This document shows positions 1 to 11,533 of a stretch of 64,000 nt of DNA, one piece after another; position 1 is the first letter of the stretch, and each line of letters begins with the position of its first letter. This DNA comes from Tetrahymena elliotti 4EA (taxonomy: Eukaryota > Ciliophora > Oligohymenophorea > Hymenostomatida > Tetrahymenidae). Made by a program: the position numbers and the translations under genes. Under the pieces are notes generated by a model that saw only the letters and a list, made by a program, of their open reading frames with translations, did not search any database and was not told the DNA's origin. The stretch spans positions 948,539 through 1,012,538 of the forward strand of contig JH720318.1 in assembly GCA_000231825.2 (NCBI GenBank), given 5' to 3'.

Positions 1-409
1 TATATGAATGGTTCACTACAAAAAGAGTATTATCTTCTTTGCGTATGTAGATACCGTGGGGATGGAATCTGGCCGATTTAGGGAAGTTAACAATCTTTAA
101 ACCAATTATTTCTGGATTTGTCTTATAATTTTTGACTAAACTAATAGCGCCATCTGGAGCATCTTTGAATGAATCTATGACCCACAATTTGAAGTTATCA
201 TTAGAACTAGTAATGAGATAAGTAGAATTGTAGATCCTAATATCTTCAGGTCCTTTTGTATGTACTCCTGACTTCTCTAAATATTTACAGTTAAAACCTT
301 GTGTTTCAACAGGTGTCATCTAAACACCTAATTTGTATATGATATTAGCAACCAAACTTCCTAATATCCCTATAGTAATGATAGCTAAGAAGCAACCAAT
401 TCTAGCCAT
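1..409 (-). CDS. Paraoxonase/arylesterase-like protein (N-terminal part; runs off the window)
   Basis: Reading leftward from ATG at 407-409 with TAA/TAG as Gln gives an open frame to the window edge (about 136 residues). An N-terminal hydrophobic stretch (residues about 5-24, IGCFLAIITIGILGSLVANI) should be an uncleaved signal anchor. Near the window edge is FHPHGIYIRKEDNTLFVVNH, which matches the PHGI...VVNH signature of the paraoxonase/arylesterase family, calcium-dependent six-bladed propeller lactonases. Family membership is inferred from this motif and the anchor topology, which PONs share. The catalytic His and most calcium ligands lie outside the window, so activity cannot be judged. 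The substrate is unknown. Confidence 0.75.
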
Positions 410-1178
410 ACTTATTCTTTATTATTTTTTGAAATTAATTTTTTGAATAAATCTTTAATTTATATTTATTAGATTATTAGGTAATTATACTTCAATTAAG
501 CAAAGAAATTATGTATTTTTTATCTAAAAATCCTTCTTTATATCCTTAAATATTAATTTGATTTTTTGTTGATGGTTTTTGGAAAAATAATCTTATCCAC
601 CATATAAATAATAAGCATAATATTTTGTAATTGTAATTAAATAAAAACGCATTTCTATCAAATTTATTGAATTTCTGATCTATTTTTTACCACTAAAACT
701 ATTCCATTTTAGATGACGATTGCTTCGTGTTAATAAGCTTGAATTACAAAGAAATATGACAACAATTAATAATTTTATTAAAGAAGTAAAAAAAAGAAAC
801 TAGATTCTAATAACAAAAATATCATGAATAAAAAAATAATACATTTTATTTAAATAGAAATATATTAATATAACATATTAATCTTTCTCTTTTCTATTAA
901 TAATATCTTAATAACAGTTTGGTAACAGTGACAAAACTTCATAAATTAAACTTCTGGTATATTTTTCACAATGAAAACTATTTCATTTAGATTATTATCA
1001 AATTAATTAGCATGAATTAGAAAAAAAAATTTAAAAATAGAAAATCAAAAATAAAATTTAGTTATCTTGATTCAAATAAAAACTATAAAAAATACATTTG
1101 ATTAAAATAGAAATCTACTAATATTAAATAAAATATATTATTCTTTCTCTTTTTTCTTATTAAACTACAATATCAGTT
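410..1178. other. Gene-free spacer with a decayed tandem duplication
   Basis: No coding frame with family features was seen. The spacer holds two diverged direct copies of about 270 bp (see the repeat at 659-1211). Confidence 0.6.
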
Positions 1179-1211
1179 TCATAACACTCCAGAAGACTTC
1201 ATAAATGTAAC
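659..1211. repeat. Decayed tandem duplication reaching the 3' end of the retinol-saturase-like gene
   Basis: Copy A is about 659-940 and copy B about 941-1211. Both begin with a related stretch (aaactatt.catttagat type), carry tacattt.att.aaatagaaat and tctttctctttt blocks in the same order, and end with cttcataaat. In copy B this end is the final codons and stop of the neighbouring gene. The matching part of copy A (about 915-950) resembles that gene's terminus but has lost the reading frame. Alignment was by eye. Confidence 0.5.
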
Positions 1212-3031
1212 GAAACCACTCAATACAGAAGGAGCTACTCCAGGACAAGTAATGTCTTATCCTGTTAAGTACAAACCTTCAATACTTGTTTTTGCATTTA
1301 GGAAAGTAGATGGATCATGAGCTCTTTGTAAACTATAAGCCATACCATAACTGGAATAACGGTTGTAATAGGTCTTATTAGTTAAAGGAGTTCCAAGATT
1401 AACAAAATCAATCTTGCCCTTAATTTAGGGGTAATTAGATAAAAGTAAATCTAATAAGTTTTATTCAATTTTTTTCTTAAATTCTTTGTATCCTTCTGAT
1501 CTTTTTTTATCTGTAATTTCAAAATCCTAAACCCATTCCTTTTTAGCTTCAGCAATAACTATGCATGATATTTGCTCAGGAGTATTTTCAATGTGCTCTT
1601 TAACAGTAGGGAAGCATGTAAAAGTCATAAAATCTTTAAAATTAACTAATTCTTCTTTAGTTAAATTCAAGTACTTTTATCTGAATGCATTCAAATCATA
1701 ATCCTTAACTCCAGGGTAATGCCACATATTTCCTCTGGGCAGATTGAGTTCCTTAGCGTTTCCTTTGAGACCAACAAAAAGATAAAAATGACCAATACCT
1801 AATATTATAAAGTAAAAATGTTAAAATAAATAATTTATAATTTATTCAAATACCATCTTCATAACGTTCAGGGATATTATTTTTTTATGGGATGATCTCA
1901 TTTGTATATTTAATACCAATACTTGAAATAACAAGTGAAGAATCAATTGTAGTATCATCATTAACAACAACACCCTTCACTTTACCTTCTTCAGTAATAA
2001 TCTTGTTGACTCTAGCTCTACAAAGAACTTAACCTCCATTTGCCAAGATAGTTCCTATCATGCTTGAAACAATTTCCATTGTGCCACCTTGAGGATAAAT
2101 AGATCCATTTAAGTAATGGTTAAGTAAAGACATCTAATCAGTAAAATCTACAGTATCATAGGTAACTTATATATCACCTAATAAAAAATAATAATTTAAA
2201 TTAAAAAACTTATCAAAAAAAGATAAAAATTTACCTAATTAGCCATTTAAAAGAGCTGTGAGTCTTTTATTTTGTGTGATGCCAAATTTATCCATAATAT
2301 CTTTGGCTGATTTTTTGTAGATATCTGAGTAGAGTAAAGATAAAAAGAAAAGACACATCTTCTACAAAAATACTGGAACAACTAAAAATATCAAAGATTT
2401 ATAAGAACCACAAGCAGCTGCTCTTCTTGATATCTCAAAATACTTTTAAATCTAGTCCTTCATATCAGGGAATTCTTATTTTAAATTCTCAATAAAGGTT
2501 TTTTTAGGAGCAATAAACTTAAAAGGTTTTTCATCGTTAATCTTAATAGTGTCAAATTCTTAGCAAATATTCCATTTAATATCCTTACTCATTGTCATTT
2601 TCCATATTGACATGTAGTCATCTCTATTACCTAAAAAGTTAATTTAAAAAATCTGTAACTTTATTATTTTAAAAATTGAATTAAGTTTTTTTAGTACCAA
2701 TATAGTGGAATCCTGTGTCAAAAGCATAACCTTACTCAGTATAAGAGTGACAAGCTCCTCCAGCAATGTAATGCTATTCAAGTACTAATACCTTCTTTCC
2801 TATTTTAGAGTAAAAGGCAGCAGTTGTTAAACCACTCATTCCACTTCCAATAACAATGACATCAACTTTAGAAGGTACTTTCTTTTTACTCCATCTTTCT
2901 TAGGTATCAACAGTTCCATTATATACACTTCTTTTTCTTAAAGTACGCATAGTCAAAACAACTCTAAGAAATCTGTATAGGACATAAAGTACAACTAGCC
3001 CAAAGGGTAAAAGCTTTAAGTAAAAACTCAT
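1179..3031 (-). CDS. All-trans-retinol 13,14-reductase (retinol saturase)-like FAD oxidoreductase
   Basis: Four exons, 557 residues, ATG at 3029-3031 and TGA at 1179-1181. Introns are 2631-2697, 2178-2234 and 1799-1853; removing them gives exactly 558 codons. An N-terminal hydrophobic segment (about 5-24) suggests a membrane anchor. The Rossmann FAD-binding motif VIVIGSGMSGL is followed by VLEQHYIAGGACHSY and FDTGFHYIG, the block that identifies the RetSat/carotenoid-isomerase group of flavin amine-oxidase-fold enzymes. The C-terminus (DITCPGVAPSVLSGFV) resembles the second substrate/FAD region. In animals RetSat saturates the 13-14 double bond of retinol in the ER; whether the ciliate uses a retinoid, a carotenoid or another polyene is unknown. 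It is transcribed away from the next gene upstream. Confidence 0.9.
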
Positions 3032-4436
3032 AACTATCTATTAGTATTTTATTTGTTTTTTAAATTAATCAATTAATTATCAATGATTAATGATCAAACA
3101 CAATTTTTTAAATATTACAAATTCTGATTAATATTTATTTATTTATTTTATTTACACTGAAAATTTTGATTAGAAATTTCTTATCGATATTACTAATTGC
3201 ATATATTGAATCGTAGTGGTTAAAGAAATAAAGTTACATACTTTTTAATTAGATAACAAAAGGTATCAGTTTTTGTTACTTCATATAGAAGTTTCTTATC
3301 TGTATCTTTTACATTCATTATTTTTATTCTTATTTCAAATTTATGTATGATAAACACAAAACTAAATTTTGAAGTAAAGTTACAAATTTAATTTTTAGTG
3401 CAAATGGTGAATGAAAAATATATAATTATTAAAAAATAAACCAATATAGAAAAAAATTAAAAAACAATTCTCTCAAATTTTTCTATTATTTAAATTTCTC
3501 AATTAAATTTCACCAAATAAATCATTTTTGATCTACAATATTTTTTATTAAATAAAATCAATAGAATATTTAGTCTTTTAATATTTAAAATAAGCTACTC
3601 ACTCTCACTGTATTTTAAAGACTATCTCAAACTAGAATTAGATATTAAAACATTTTATGAATAGTATTAATTTTGCTTTTTTTTTTTATAATTTAACTTT
3701 TAAATATTTTTACATTATCTTAAAAAATATTAGTTACTTTTCTCAATAATAAATTTAGAATTTTTGTTTTTGCTTGACAAAAAAAATATTAAAGATTACT
3801 TTAGATAATATTTTTAAATTTTTATTTGATATCTAAAAAAAAATATTTTAGTATCTTTGTAAAACTCTTGCAAAACAAATCTAAATTAATTATAAAATTG
3901 ATTTATTTTGTTTTGTCACAATTAAAAACTAAATCATGAATTATATTTTTTAGGTTTTCAGAGGTGTATTCAAATCAAAAATTAATAAAAATAATAGTTT
4001 GTTTGATTGATTAATATTTTATTTTTTAATATTAAAAAATAAACCCTTTTTTGAAAAAAAGAAAAGTTCATAGTAGTTTTAACTCTAGATATAATAACTT
4101 GAAAAAATTATGAAAATAATATTTTAAGATTTAAATTTCAATTAATGCATTTCTAAAAAAATGATTTTTTTCAAAAGAATAATTTTATTTTGTAATAAAA
4201 AAGAAAATCTTTTTTAAATAGCTGAAAAAAGAACCACAGCTTGCTTTTATGAGTGAAATTCTACTTAATAAATAATATTTCAAGATTTTTCTTATTGATT
4301 AAAAACTGATAAATATCCTTTTAAAAAATTTATTTGCTTAGTTTGTGAGCAGAATAAACAAAAACTTAAACATTGAATTTTTAACTAATTATTATGAAAT
4401 TAAAAGGGTAAGTAAATAAATTCTATATATTTTCTT
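3032..4436. other. AT-rich spacer, no gene seen
   Basis: About 1.4 kb of homopolymeric A/T tracts. Open stretches occur only because TGA is rare in such sequence; none shows conserved motifs or balanced codon use. Confidence 0.6.
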
Positions 4437-5369
4437 TCAATCAGAACCATAAATTTTTTTAGAAAACCATCCACCCCATGACTCTTCTTCTTCTTTTTTC
4501 TTTCTTTCAAGTTCTGCTTCCTTTTTTATTCTAATTTGTTCTTGTTTAGCTTTTTTTTTTTCTAGCTTAGCCTTCTTTTTTTCTTCTCTTTTTTATCTTT
4601 CTAATATTTCAGCTTCTTCTTCTTTCATTTTACCCCATTCATCCATGTCGTTTTAATGCTTTTCTCTCATATCCCACCAAATTTACACTTTTCTATTTGA
4701 ATTTTTTTCTAAATTTAACCATAATTATGTATTGTTCATTTTTACAAAACTGAAAAAGTATGTTCCTACACTTTCATAATTCCAATTACTATCAACAATA
4801 GAAACTGGATGACAAAGAGAAAAGTTTAATTTAAAACGAACAGGAGTATGTGATATAATTCCAAATGCACTCATATAAAAAGTATTATTTTCTATTTTTA
4901 CAATTTCCTCTTTACAAGTCAAACAAGCAGGTGCATCGAGTCTCATAGCTAATTTTACTTAAAGGAATACATGAGATTTACTTTATGCCCATTAAAATGC
5001 AGGTTCTACTACCTAAACTTCTTTATTTGAGGCCATTAAATTAATTTACAATTAATCAAGGTCACGCTTAATATTGTTAGCTTTTTATTTAACTAATGCA
5101 AATGATTCCTCTAATTTCTCAGGTATTAGAGAGAAGTATTCTTCAAAGAGATAAAGAGCTGTTTAATAATATCCACTATTTAAAAGTGTTTGCAAACAAC
5201 TAATTGGAATGTCAACTCTTGATAAAATGAATTGATCTACTTTATATTTCATTTCTTGCTCTGTTGTATAAATAGAAACTTAAGAAAAGCATTCTTAACC
5301 TAAAATTAGCTAGGCTAAAATGAAAACAGCTATTGCTAACCTTTTAATCTAAGAAACTATAAAGCCCAT
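4437..5369 (-). CDS. Secreted/ER-lumenal CS (p23-like) domain protein with basic coiled tail
   Basis: Single exon, 310 residues, ATG at 5367-5369 and TGA at 4437-4439. Residues about 8-26 (IKRLAIAVFILAQLILGQ) are a signal peptide. A helical region follows (SCLQTLLNSGYYQTALYLFE), then a CS/p23-type beta-sandwich from about residue 120: EPAFQWAQSKSHVFLQVKLA, where the F-x-W-x-Q start and alternating hydrophobics are typical, with KVQIWWDM at its end. The last 75 residues are a K/E/R-rich helix ending SWGGWFSKKIYGSD. CS domains usually bind Hsp90 or serve as chaperone platforms in the cytosol; a signal peptide ahead of one is unusual and implies a lumenal or secreted role. Two cysteine pairs in the domain (CLTC, and C upstream) could form disulfides. 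The specific function is unknown. Confidence 0.7.
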
Positions 5370-6277
5370 GATTATTAATTTTTTTAATTGATAATTTTTT
5401 CTTAAACAATTTATTATTGTTTATTACGTGTGAGTTATTATTTGATTTAATCAAAAACTGATTTTATTTTTGAACAAAAATTGTTAAAAAATAAAAAAAT
5501 TAAACATAAATTGAAAGAAAAAATAAAGCAAGTTTTATTATTGAAAGTAAATAATTTATAATCACCATTATATTCTTTCTTTCTTTTTTCAAATTAATAT
5601 CAAAATATGTTATTAAAATAAATTAATTTTTACTTTGCTGAAAGAATTAGGTTCACTGAAATGATATTTTTGGAGTTATTGGATCAATTAAATTCTACTT
5701 TATTCTAGATCATTTTATTTTTAAAAAATTTAAACTATTTAGATCAAACTTCTTTAATATTTTTTAAATTTTACTGATCTAGTATCCGTTTAGTATTTTT
5801 TTGTTAATTCCAGTAAATGAACAAAGATAGGTTTTTCAAGAAATAAAAATGATTTTCGAGCTAAAAGATATTTTGGTTATTTTAAAGACTTTCTACTAAA
5901 ATGTTATGATCAAAATGTCAAGTGTATAATTATTTAGAAAATGGAAAGATTAATTTGTTTTAAGTTAAAATAAAGATAAGGTAAAAAATATTTCGATAGA
6001 TTTAAGTCAGTATAATATGTTGTTTTAAATTAAATTTTAAGTCTAATCTAAGTTAGAGTGTAAAAATGCTACAATTTTAGAGTGAAAAAATAATAAAAAA
6101 TAGATATTTGAAGAATCTATTAATAAATTATGATTTTCTAATATCATTTAATGATTTTGAATTTAAACTATTTTTATATGCTTTATACAACTTTGATTAT
6201 TTCATTAATAATTCAGTACTTAAAAGAATATCTTTAAACAATAGTCCAAAACAAATATTTAATAAAAATTTAAGAAT
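5370..6277. other. AT-rich spacer, no gene seen
   Basis: Sits between divergently transcribed genes, so it probably contains both promoters. No recognisable element was found. Confidence 0.6.
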
Positions 6278-7142
6278 ATGAACAAACCCTAATAATCGCA
6301 ATATGTAATTCCCTTTTTATAATAGAATAAAGCTATTCTTTTTATAAAAAGCCCTTGCTTTTTATACACAACAACTTTTAAAACTAATTTTTAAAACTAT
6401 TTATTAATGTGCTTTTTCAAAATAGATTCATAATACAAACTAATTTTAACCAAACCCTGGTAACAGCTATGTTTAAAATCAACAAAGAGAATTAATTAGT
6501 GAAACTAAAAAAGATTATAGTTAAGGTGCTAATTTAAACAATGATGCAACATTATAAAATGAAGATTTAAATAAGAAATAACTCAAGGAATTATTTGATG
6601 AATTCAAAAACAAAGATACAAAGTAACTACACGTTAAAGATTTTTATGATGATCTTGAACGCTCCTCAATCAGCAAAAACTGTACTTTACTGATGTAAAA
6701 GCTCAAAAAGATATACACTAAAAATCCAAATGCATAAATTGATGAAAATTAATTTTATTAACTTTTCGATTTTGACTTTATTTAAGATGTAATAACTTTA
6801 TTGAATAAAAGGTGTTTCAAGTTTATTAAAAATCATAATTTTATAAACAGTAAGAAAATTTGAATTTGATATTGGGATTAATCGATGATTTAGCAAACAA
6901 CAATAAGGTACTAAGCAAACAAGAGTTGTTAAAAATGAATGATAATTACAGTAAAACTTTATTACACTATATTTTCGATTTTATAAATATAAAAAAATTC
7001 ATTAAAATTTTCTTTAATATTATTTAAAAAAATAATAGATTTAGGATTGCAATAGTAAGATATAGATTTGATGCTTAAATATGGTGGCTCAGGAGATTAA
7101 ATCCATATTGAAGAGTTAAGGAGACTTTTAAGTGAATAGTGA
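6278..7142 (+). CDS. Small EF-hand-like protein with degenerate loops
   Basis: Four exons, 197 residues; ATG 6278-6280, introns 6305-6425, 6789-6850 and 6951-7038, TGA 7140-7142, an exact multiple of three. After a Q/N-rich leader of about 40 residues (MNKPQQSQYIHNTNQFQPNP) the protein is mostly helical with helix-loop-helix repeats: LKELFDEFKNKDTKQLHVKD, then NPNAQIDENQFYQLFDFD, then LANNNKVLSKQELLKM, and finally LMLKYGGSGDQIHIEELRRL. The last two have the spacing of EF-hands, but most loops lack the acidic ligands for calcium. It is therefore probably a calmodulin-superfamily protein acting as a calcium-independent binder. The first intron and start were chosen because only this join keeps the frame. 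The partner is unknown. Confidence 0.65.
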
Positions 7143-7723
7143 GAATATAAAAAATTATCTTTGTCAAAGAGTTTGGGTTTTATTTTGAAACAAAATGCAT
7201 TTTATTTAGTATTTTTATATGCTTGCCTTAAATCAAAAACTTTAATTTTACATCAGAATTTTTTTTATTTAATTTTTAAATAAAATTATTTCTTTTATGA
7301 ATGCTGAATTCAACCAAAAAAAAGAAAAAAAATATATTGTTTCAATTAAATCAATATCATTTTCAAAAATCTGATACCTACAATTTATTGCTTTTTATTT
7401 TATTTGTTTGGTTGACTTATCATTTTTAGAGCTATAAAATATAGGAAGGATAAGTTAATAAGTATCTATCTAATTTATAATATGCAGATCAAAGACAAAA
7501 AAAGTATTAGTTTATTGCAAATCTTTAGAATTTTTTGAAAAATAAGTTGAAGATGTAAGTGATTAAGTAAGTAGATATGCTAAACAATGAAAAAGGTGAA
7601 TAATAAGAACTAAAACTATTATAGCTATGTAAGAATATACATCTTTTATTCATTTATTAACCTTTTTATTTTAAAACATTCACATCAAATAAATGAGTCA
7701 TAATATCATCCCTAATATCATTC
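7143..7723. other. AT-rich spacer between convergent genes
   Basis: Two 3' ends face each other here, so it should hold only UTRs and poly(A) signals. Nothing else was seen. Confidence 0.6.
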
Positions 7724-8125
7724 TCAATTAGTGAAGAAGTTGCGAGAAATGAATTCAACAGCATCTTCAACAGTTCTGAATCTTTCAAGGTCTTCATCAG
7801 CTAATTCAATGTAAAATTCGTTTTCAGCTTCAAGCATAATTTCTACATAGCTCAAAGGATCAACTCCGATTTCGCTCCAAGTAGATTTTAATGTAATTGC
7901 ACTTGGGTTTTGAACCTTATCGTGTAATGAAATTAATCTAATCAACCTTCTAGCAACATCCTCAGGATTGGCATAATATCCGCTTTTTTCGTTTCTTAAA
8001 ACAATGTTATTAGGGGCATAATTATAAACGCTTGCCCATTAGAGAGTATTAGTTTTATTTAACATGCTATTCATCTTATTTGCTGATTAAGCAAACTTTA
8101 ATAAATTCTTGGTAAGTCCGAACAT
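7724..8125 (-). CDS. Mitochondrial acyl carrier protein-like, carrier serine replaced
   Basis: Single exon, 133 residues, ATG 8123-8125, TGA 7724-7726. The N-terminus (MFGLTKNLLKFAQSANKMNS) is basic and amphipathic, as for a mitochondrial presequence. From about residue 50 it is a clear acyl carrier protein: helix I VARRLIRLISLHDKV, then the helix II region STWSEIGVDPLSYVEIMLEA and ENEFYIELADEDLERFRTVE. In normal ACPs the corresponding motif is D-S-L-D, whose Ser carries 4'-phosphopantetheine. Here it reads D89-P90-L91-S92, so the carrier position is proline. Such a protein cannot be charged at the usual site but could still serve structurally, as ACPs do in complex I and with LYR-motif proteins. 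S92 as a shifted attachment site is possible but unproven. Confidence 0.88.
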
Positions 8126-8603
8126 CTATCTTGCTTTTTAATTTTGTTTTAATTGCAGGTTAATTAATAAATTTTCATGTAAAATATAATATCTCTTTTC
8201 AGTATTTTATCTTAATTTCTTATGAAAAAATTTTATGCAATAAATAAATAGATTCTTTTGCTTTATCATTCATTATTGAATGTTGAGTGTTCATTTTCAA
8301 ATGATACAAATTATTCCTTTCAAAGATAAACTTTATTTAACAATATTAAAATTTTATAACAAAAATATCATGTAATTATTTTCAATTTTTATTCTTTAAT
8401 CATTTAAAAAACAAATAATTATTTTATTTTACTTTAAACATTTTTTTTAAATTTCTATGAACAAAAACAAGTTATTCCATTTGTTCTTTTAATACAAACA
8501 TGTAAGTAAAAATAGTTAATTCTTCTTTATTATTAATGATATGATTGTACATTGTTTACGGATATAAAATTACTATTCAACAATAATAATATTTTATGGT
8601 CAT
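8126..8603. other. AT-rich spacer, no gene seen
   Basis: Separates two leftward genes; no recognisable features. Confidence 0.55.
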
Positions 8604-11033
8604 TCAGATTTATGCATTCTGAGGATTTGCTTATTGAATATTTATACCTGCATTTAATCCTTAGTTTAAATTTACCTATTGAAAGGTAAATTAACCACCT
8701 ACATTAAATGCTTAATTAAGATTGTTTTATACATTTTAAGGTTAAGGGTGAAAAGCTTAGCTTATTTGGCTAGCATTTCTTATTTCTACCCTGCAATTAG
8801 GGCATCTAGGTTGAGGTTAAGTTTTAATCCACTAAAATAAACATTTCAAATGGAAAGCATGTGAACAATCTTTTAGCCTTCTTCCAACTAAGAGCTGATC
8901 ATGACAAATAGTACAAAAATCATCTTTGTTGTTTTCATTTATTTCTAATTTAGGAAAGATCTCATCTATATTTTTCTAAAAATAGGTGGTGTTTCTTGAA
9001 CTTTATACAACTAGAGCAATTTTTCTTAAAGTTGAAGGGATGGTAAAAACAAAGTAATAGAAGATAAAGAAGGACCAGAATAGTTATATGTTGGAGTAAT
9101 CAAAGAAAAGAATAACAAGGTAAAAAAGATATCCTAGTTTGAGATTATAAAGAATAAAATTAGTTTATTATTCTATTTAGAGAGTAGGTTCTTGGATGAT
9201 GTCTGAATTAAAGTTTACATAATACTAAATACCATTTTAGTTAATTAACCTTGAACATATCATTTAAGATCTGATGTTCCAGATGAAAGCTACAACTAAA
9301 CCAAATAGTAATCTCAATAGTATTAGCTTTGGAATAGATTAAAATACAGCTAAATAAATAATTATTGTTAAGAAGTTAAAAACTGTTAAAAGTGTATTGA
9401 AATTTTTAATACTAGATATTTTTTATATTTCCTAATCATAATCTTCACTCATGTTGCTTAGAATATTTTTTATTGTTAATTCAGTGATATCTGAAAAGAA
9501 TCTTGAAATATCAGCTTGCATATATACCACAAAAATTACTAAAACATCAAAATTGCAGGTCCAAATTTTATCATCTAAAGCTTTCATTATGATTAAATGT
9601 TTGAAAACGCAAAAACGGAAGAGATTTTCTTTAACTCTAACTCTTTGGTCATTAGTGAATGATCCTACTATATATTTCCATAAAGAACGCCAGATAAATA
9701 TCATTGATACTGATGACAAAATTATAGTATTTAAAACTAAAACTCTAGACTAAAAGCCACTAGCTGTTTAGTTTATTAGATACTTCATGAATGCTACAAA
9801 CTGATCATCACAAGGTTTTTAGATATATGATTGTTAAACAGCTGAAAACGATATCATGAACAAAGCACATGAAAAAATAATTATTGATTTAAGAATCAAA
9901 TCGAAATGGTCAATTAACTTTTAATATAAATCAACTAATTATTAGAATATTTATAAATCTAAACTCATTGAATATGTTCTTACAACTCTAATATCTTGCT
10001 ACTAACCTATATTTTATCTCTATCCTTATTATTGCTATAACTGCTAATTATTCATATTAGGAATATTGTTATTTGGAATTTGATTATTCTAGTTATTACC
10101 TTAACCATTATTCTACAAATTAGAGTTATTGTTTTAATTTCTATTAACATTTCCATTATTGTTATTAGAATTTTATGAGTGAGCCTGTTGTTAATTTGAG
10201 GTATTTTAATACAAAGAGTTGCTTAAAGGAGCACTGGATATAAACGAATTCATTTAATTAATACGCTACTACTAATATTTAATAACTATTTGTATTATAC
10301 AGCCTAAATGCTCATCAATTTTGTTTAAATTATTTTTATCAACGTCGTCTTCATCAGGAAGATTTCTAGTTTCAAAATTGACTCCATCAAACTAGCTGCG
10401 TATTATAGTTATTTATTCCAAAATATAATCTAAATTGCTTTCCCTCAATGTTCTATCTTGGGATGGTTATTACATATCTGTTAATAATCGTTTAGATTAA
10501 TTCAACTAAGAAATCACTTCATCAAATTCATGATTCCATTTTTGATACTTTTGCTTTGTTTTTAATTAATTTATTAATTCATTTAGATCTTCAAAAGGCT
10601 TGTTAAACTCTGTACCTTAATTTTGATCTCTTATTTGCATAATGTTTGTATTAGGGAATAAACTTGGAATTGTTTTTATTGAAGGGCCCTCTTAGTTAAT
10701 GGAATTTTAAGTAGAAGTGTTTTCTTTTCTTTCTTCCTCATCAACCTCGAGATCTTCATAATCATCTTCATTAAGATCTTAGCAATCTTCATCCTTATAC
10801 TTTTATTAATCATTTTTATTTATATTATTTATGCTCGAACTTTTTTCTTCTTCTTCTTACTCATCTTGAATGAGTTTTAAAGAGTTTTGATCTATTGATT
10901 ACTCATTTTTTGGTTCAGATACCTATTAATGTTGGTTTAAGAAAGCTTCTTCCTAATTTAAACTATTTTATTGCTAGTTTTCTTATTTAAGAGGTTCTTC
11001 CTCATTCTACTTTGTTTAACTTTCTGAATTCAT
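8604..11033 (-). CDS. HRD1/gp78-like multi-pass membrane RING-H2 E3 ubiquitin ligase with long N-terminal extension
   Basis: Single exon, 809 residues, ATG 11031-11033, TGA 8604-8606. Residues 1-355 are acidic and then Q/N-rich (runs of E/D near 60-110, many Asn/Gln near 290-345). From about 380 a multi-pass membrane domain begins (IIIFSCALFMISFSAV; LVLNTIILSSVSMIFIW) followed by VKENLFRFCVFKHLIIMKAL, the spacing seen in HRD1 and gp78. The RING-H2 finger starts at C707: CTICHDQ, DCSHAFHLKC and RCPNCRVEI give C-x2-C...C-x-H-x2-H-x2-C...C-x2-C. The tail of about 60 residues is Q/N-rich. HRD1-type ligases ubiquitinate misfolded ER proteins. The membrane domain could start at an internal Met (residue 356), but the upstream frame is continuous and uninterrupted. 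The large N-terminal extension is not typical of the family. Confidence 0.85.
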
Positions 11034-11533
11034 TTTACTTAATTGTGAAGCTTTCTCTTTGAAGTTTGTTTTAATAAACTGTTTACTTTCAATTAAAAAA
11101 TAATCAAGAAAATCGCATCAAATTTTTCCTCTTTTTTAAGATAGCTTTAATAAGACTTAAGATTTCTTTTTTGCCGATGAGAAAATGTAATTCATTAGTT
11201 TAAAGAATGATTAATTTCTAAAACAAAAATGCAATGTGACTCAATTAAAATATAATTTCATGGCTCCATCAAAAAATTATTTTATTTTGGAAATTTACTA
11301 TGATTAGATTTATTTCTTATTGCTTTTGTTATGATAAAGTAAGTAGTTGTTTGCAGGCTTCTAATTAAATCTAGATATAACATTTTACAACTTCAAATAT
11401 TTAAATATATATGTTTAAAATTTTAGAAATTAACTTAAAAGTAATTAAAATTTTTCCAAAATCTTAAATTTACAACAAACACTAACTAAATTTGATTGCT
11501 TTAAATTGAAAGGAACTTTTAAATATTACAAAA
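11034..11533. other. Divergent intergenic region (shared promoter space)
   Basis: About 500 bp between the 5' ends of the E3 ligase gene (leftward) and the coiled-coil gene (rightward). AT-rich; no specific element recognised. Confidence 0.55.

Noticed and set aside
9451..9753. Plus-strand 100-codon frame
   Set aside because: Antisense to the membrane domain of the HRD1-like gene, whose frame carries the family features.
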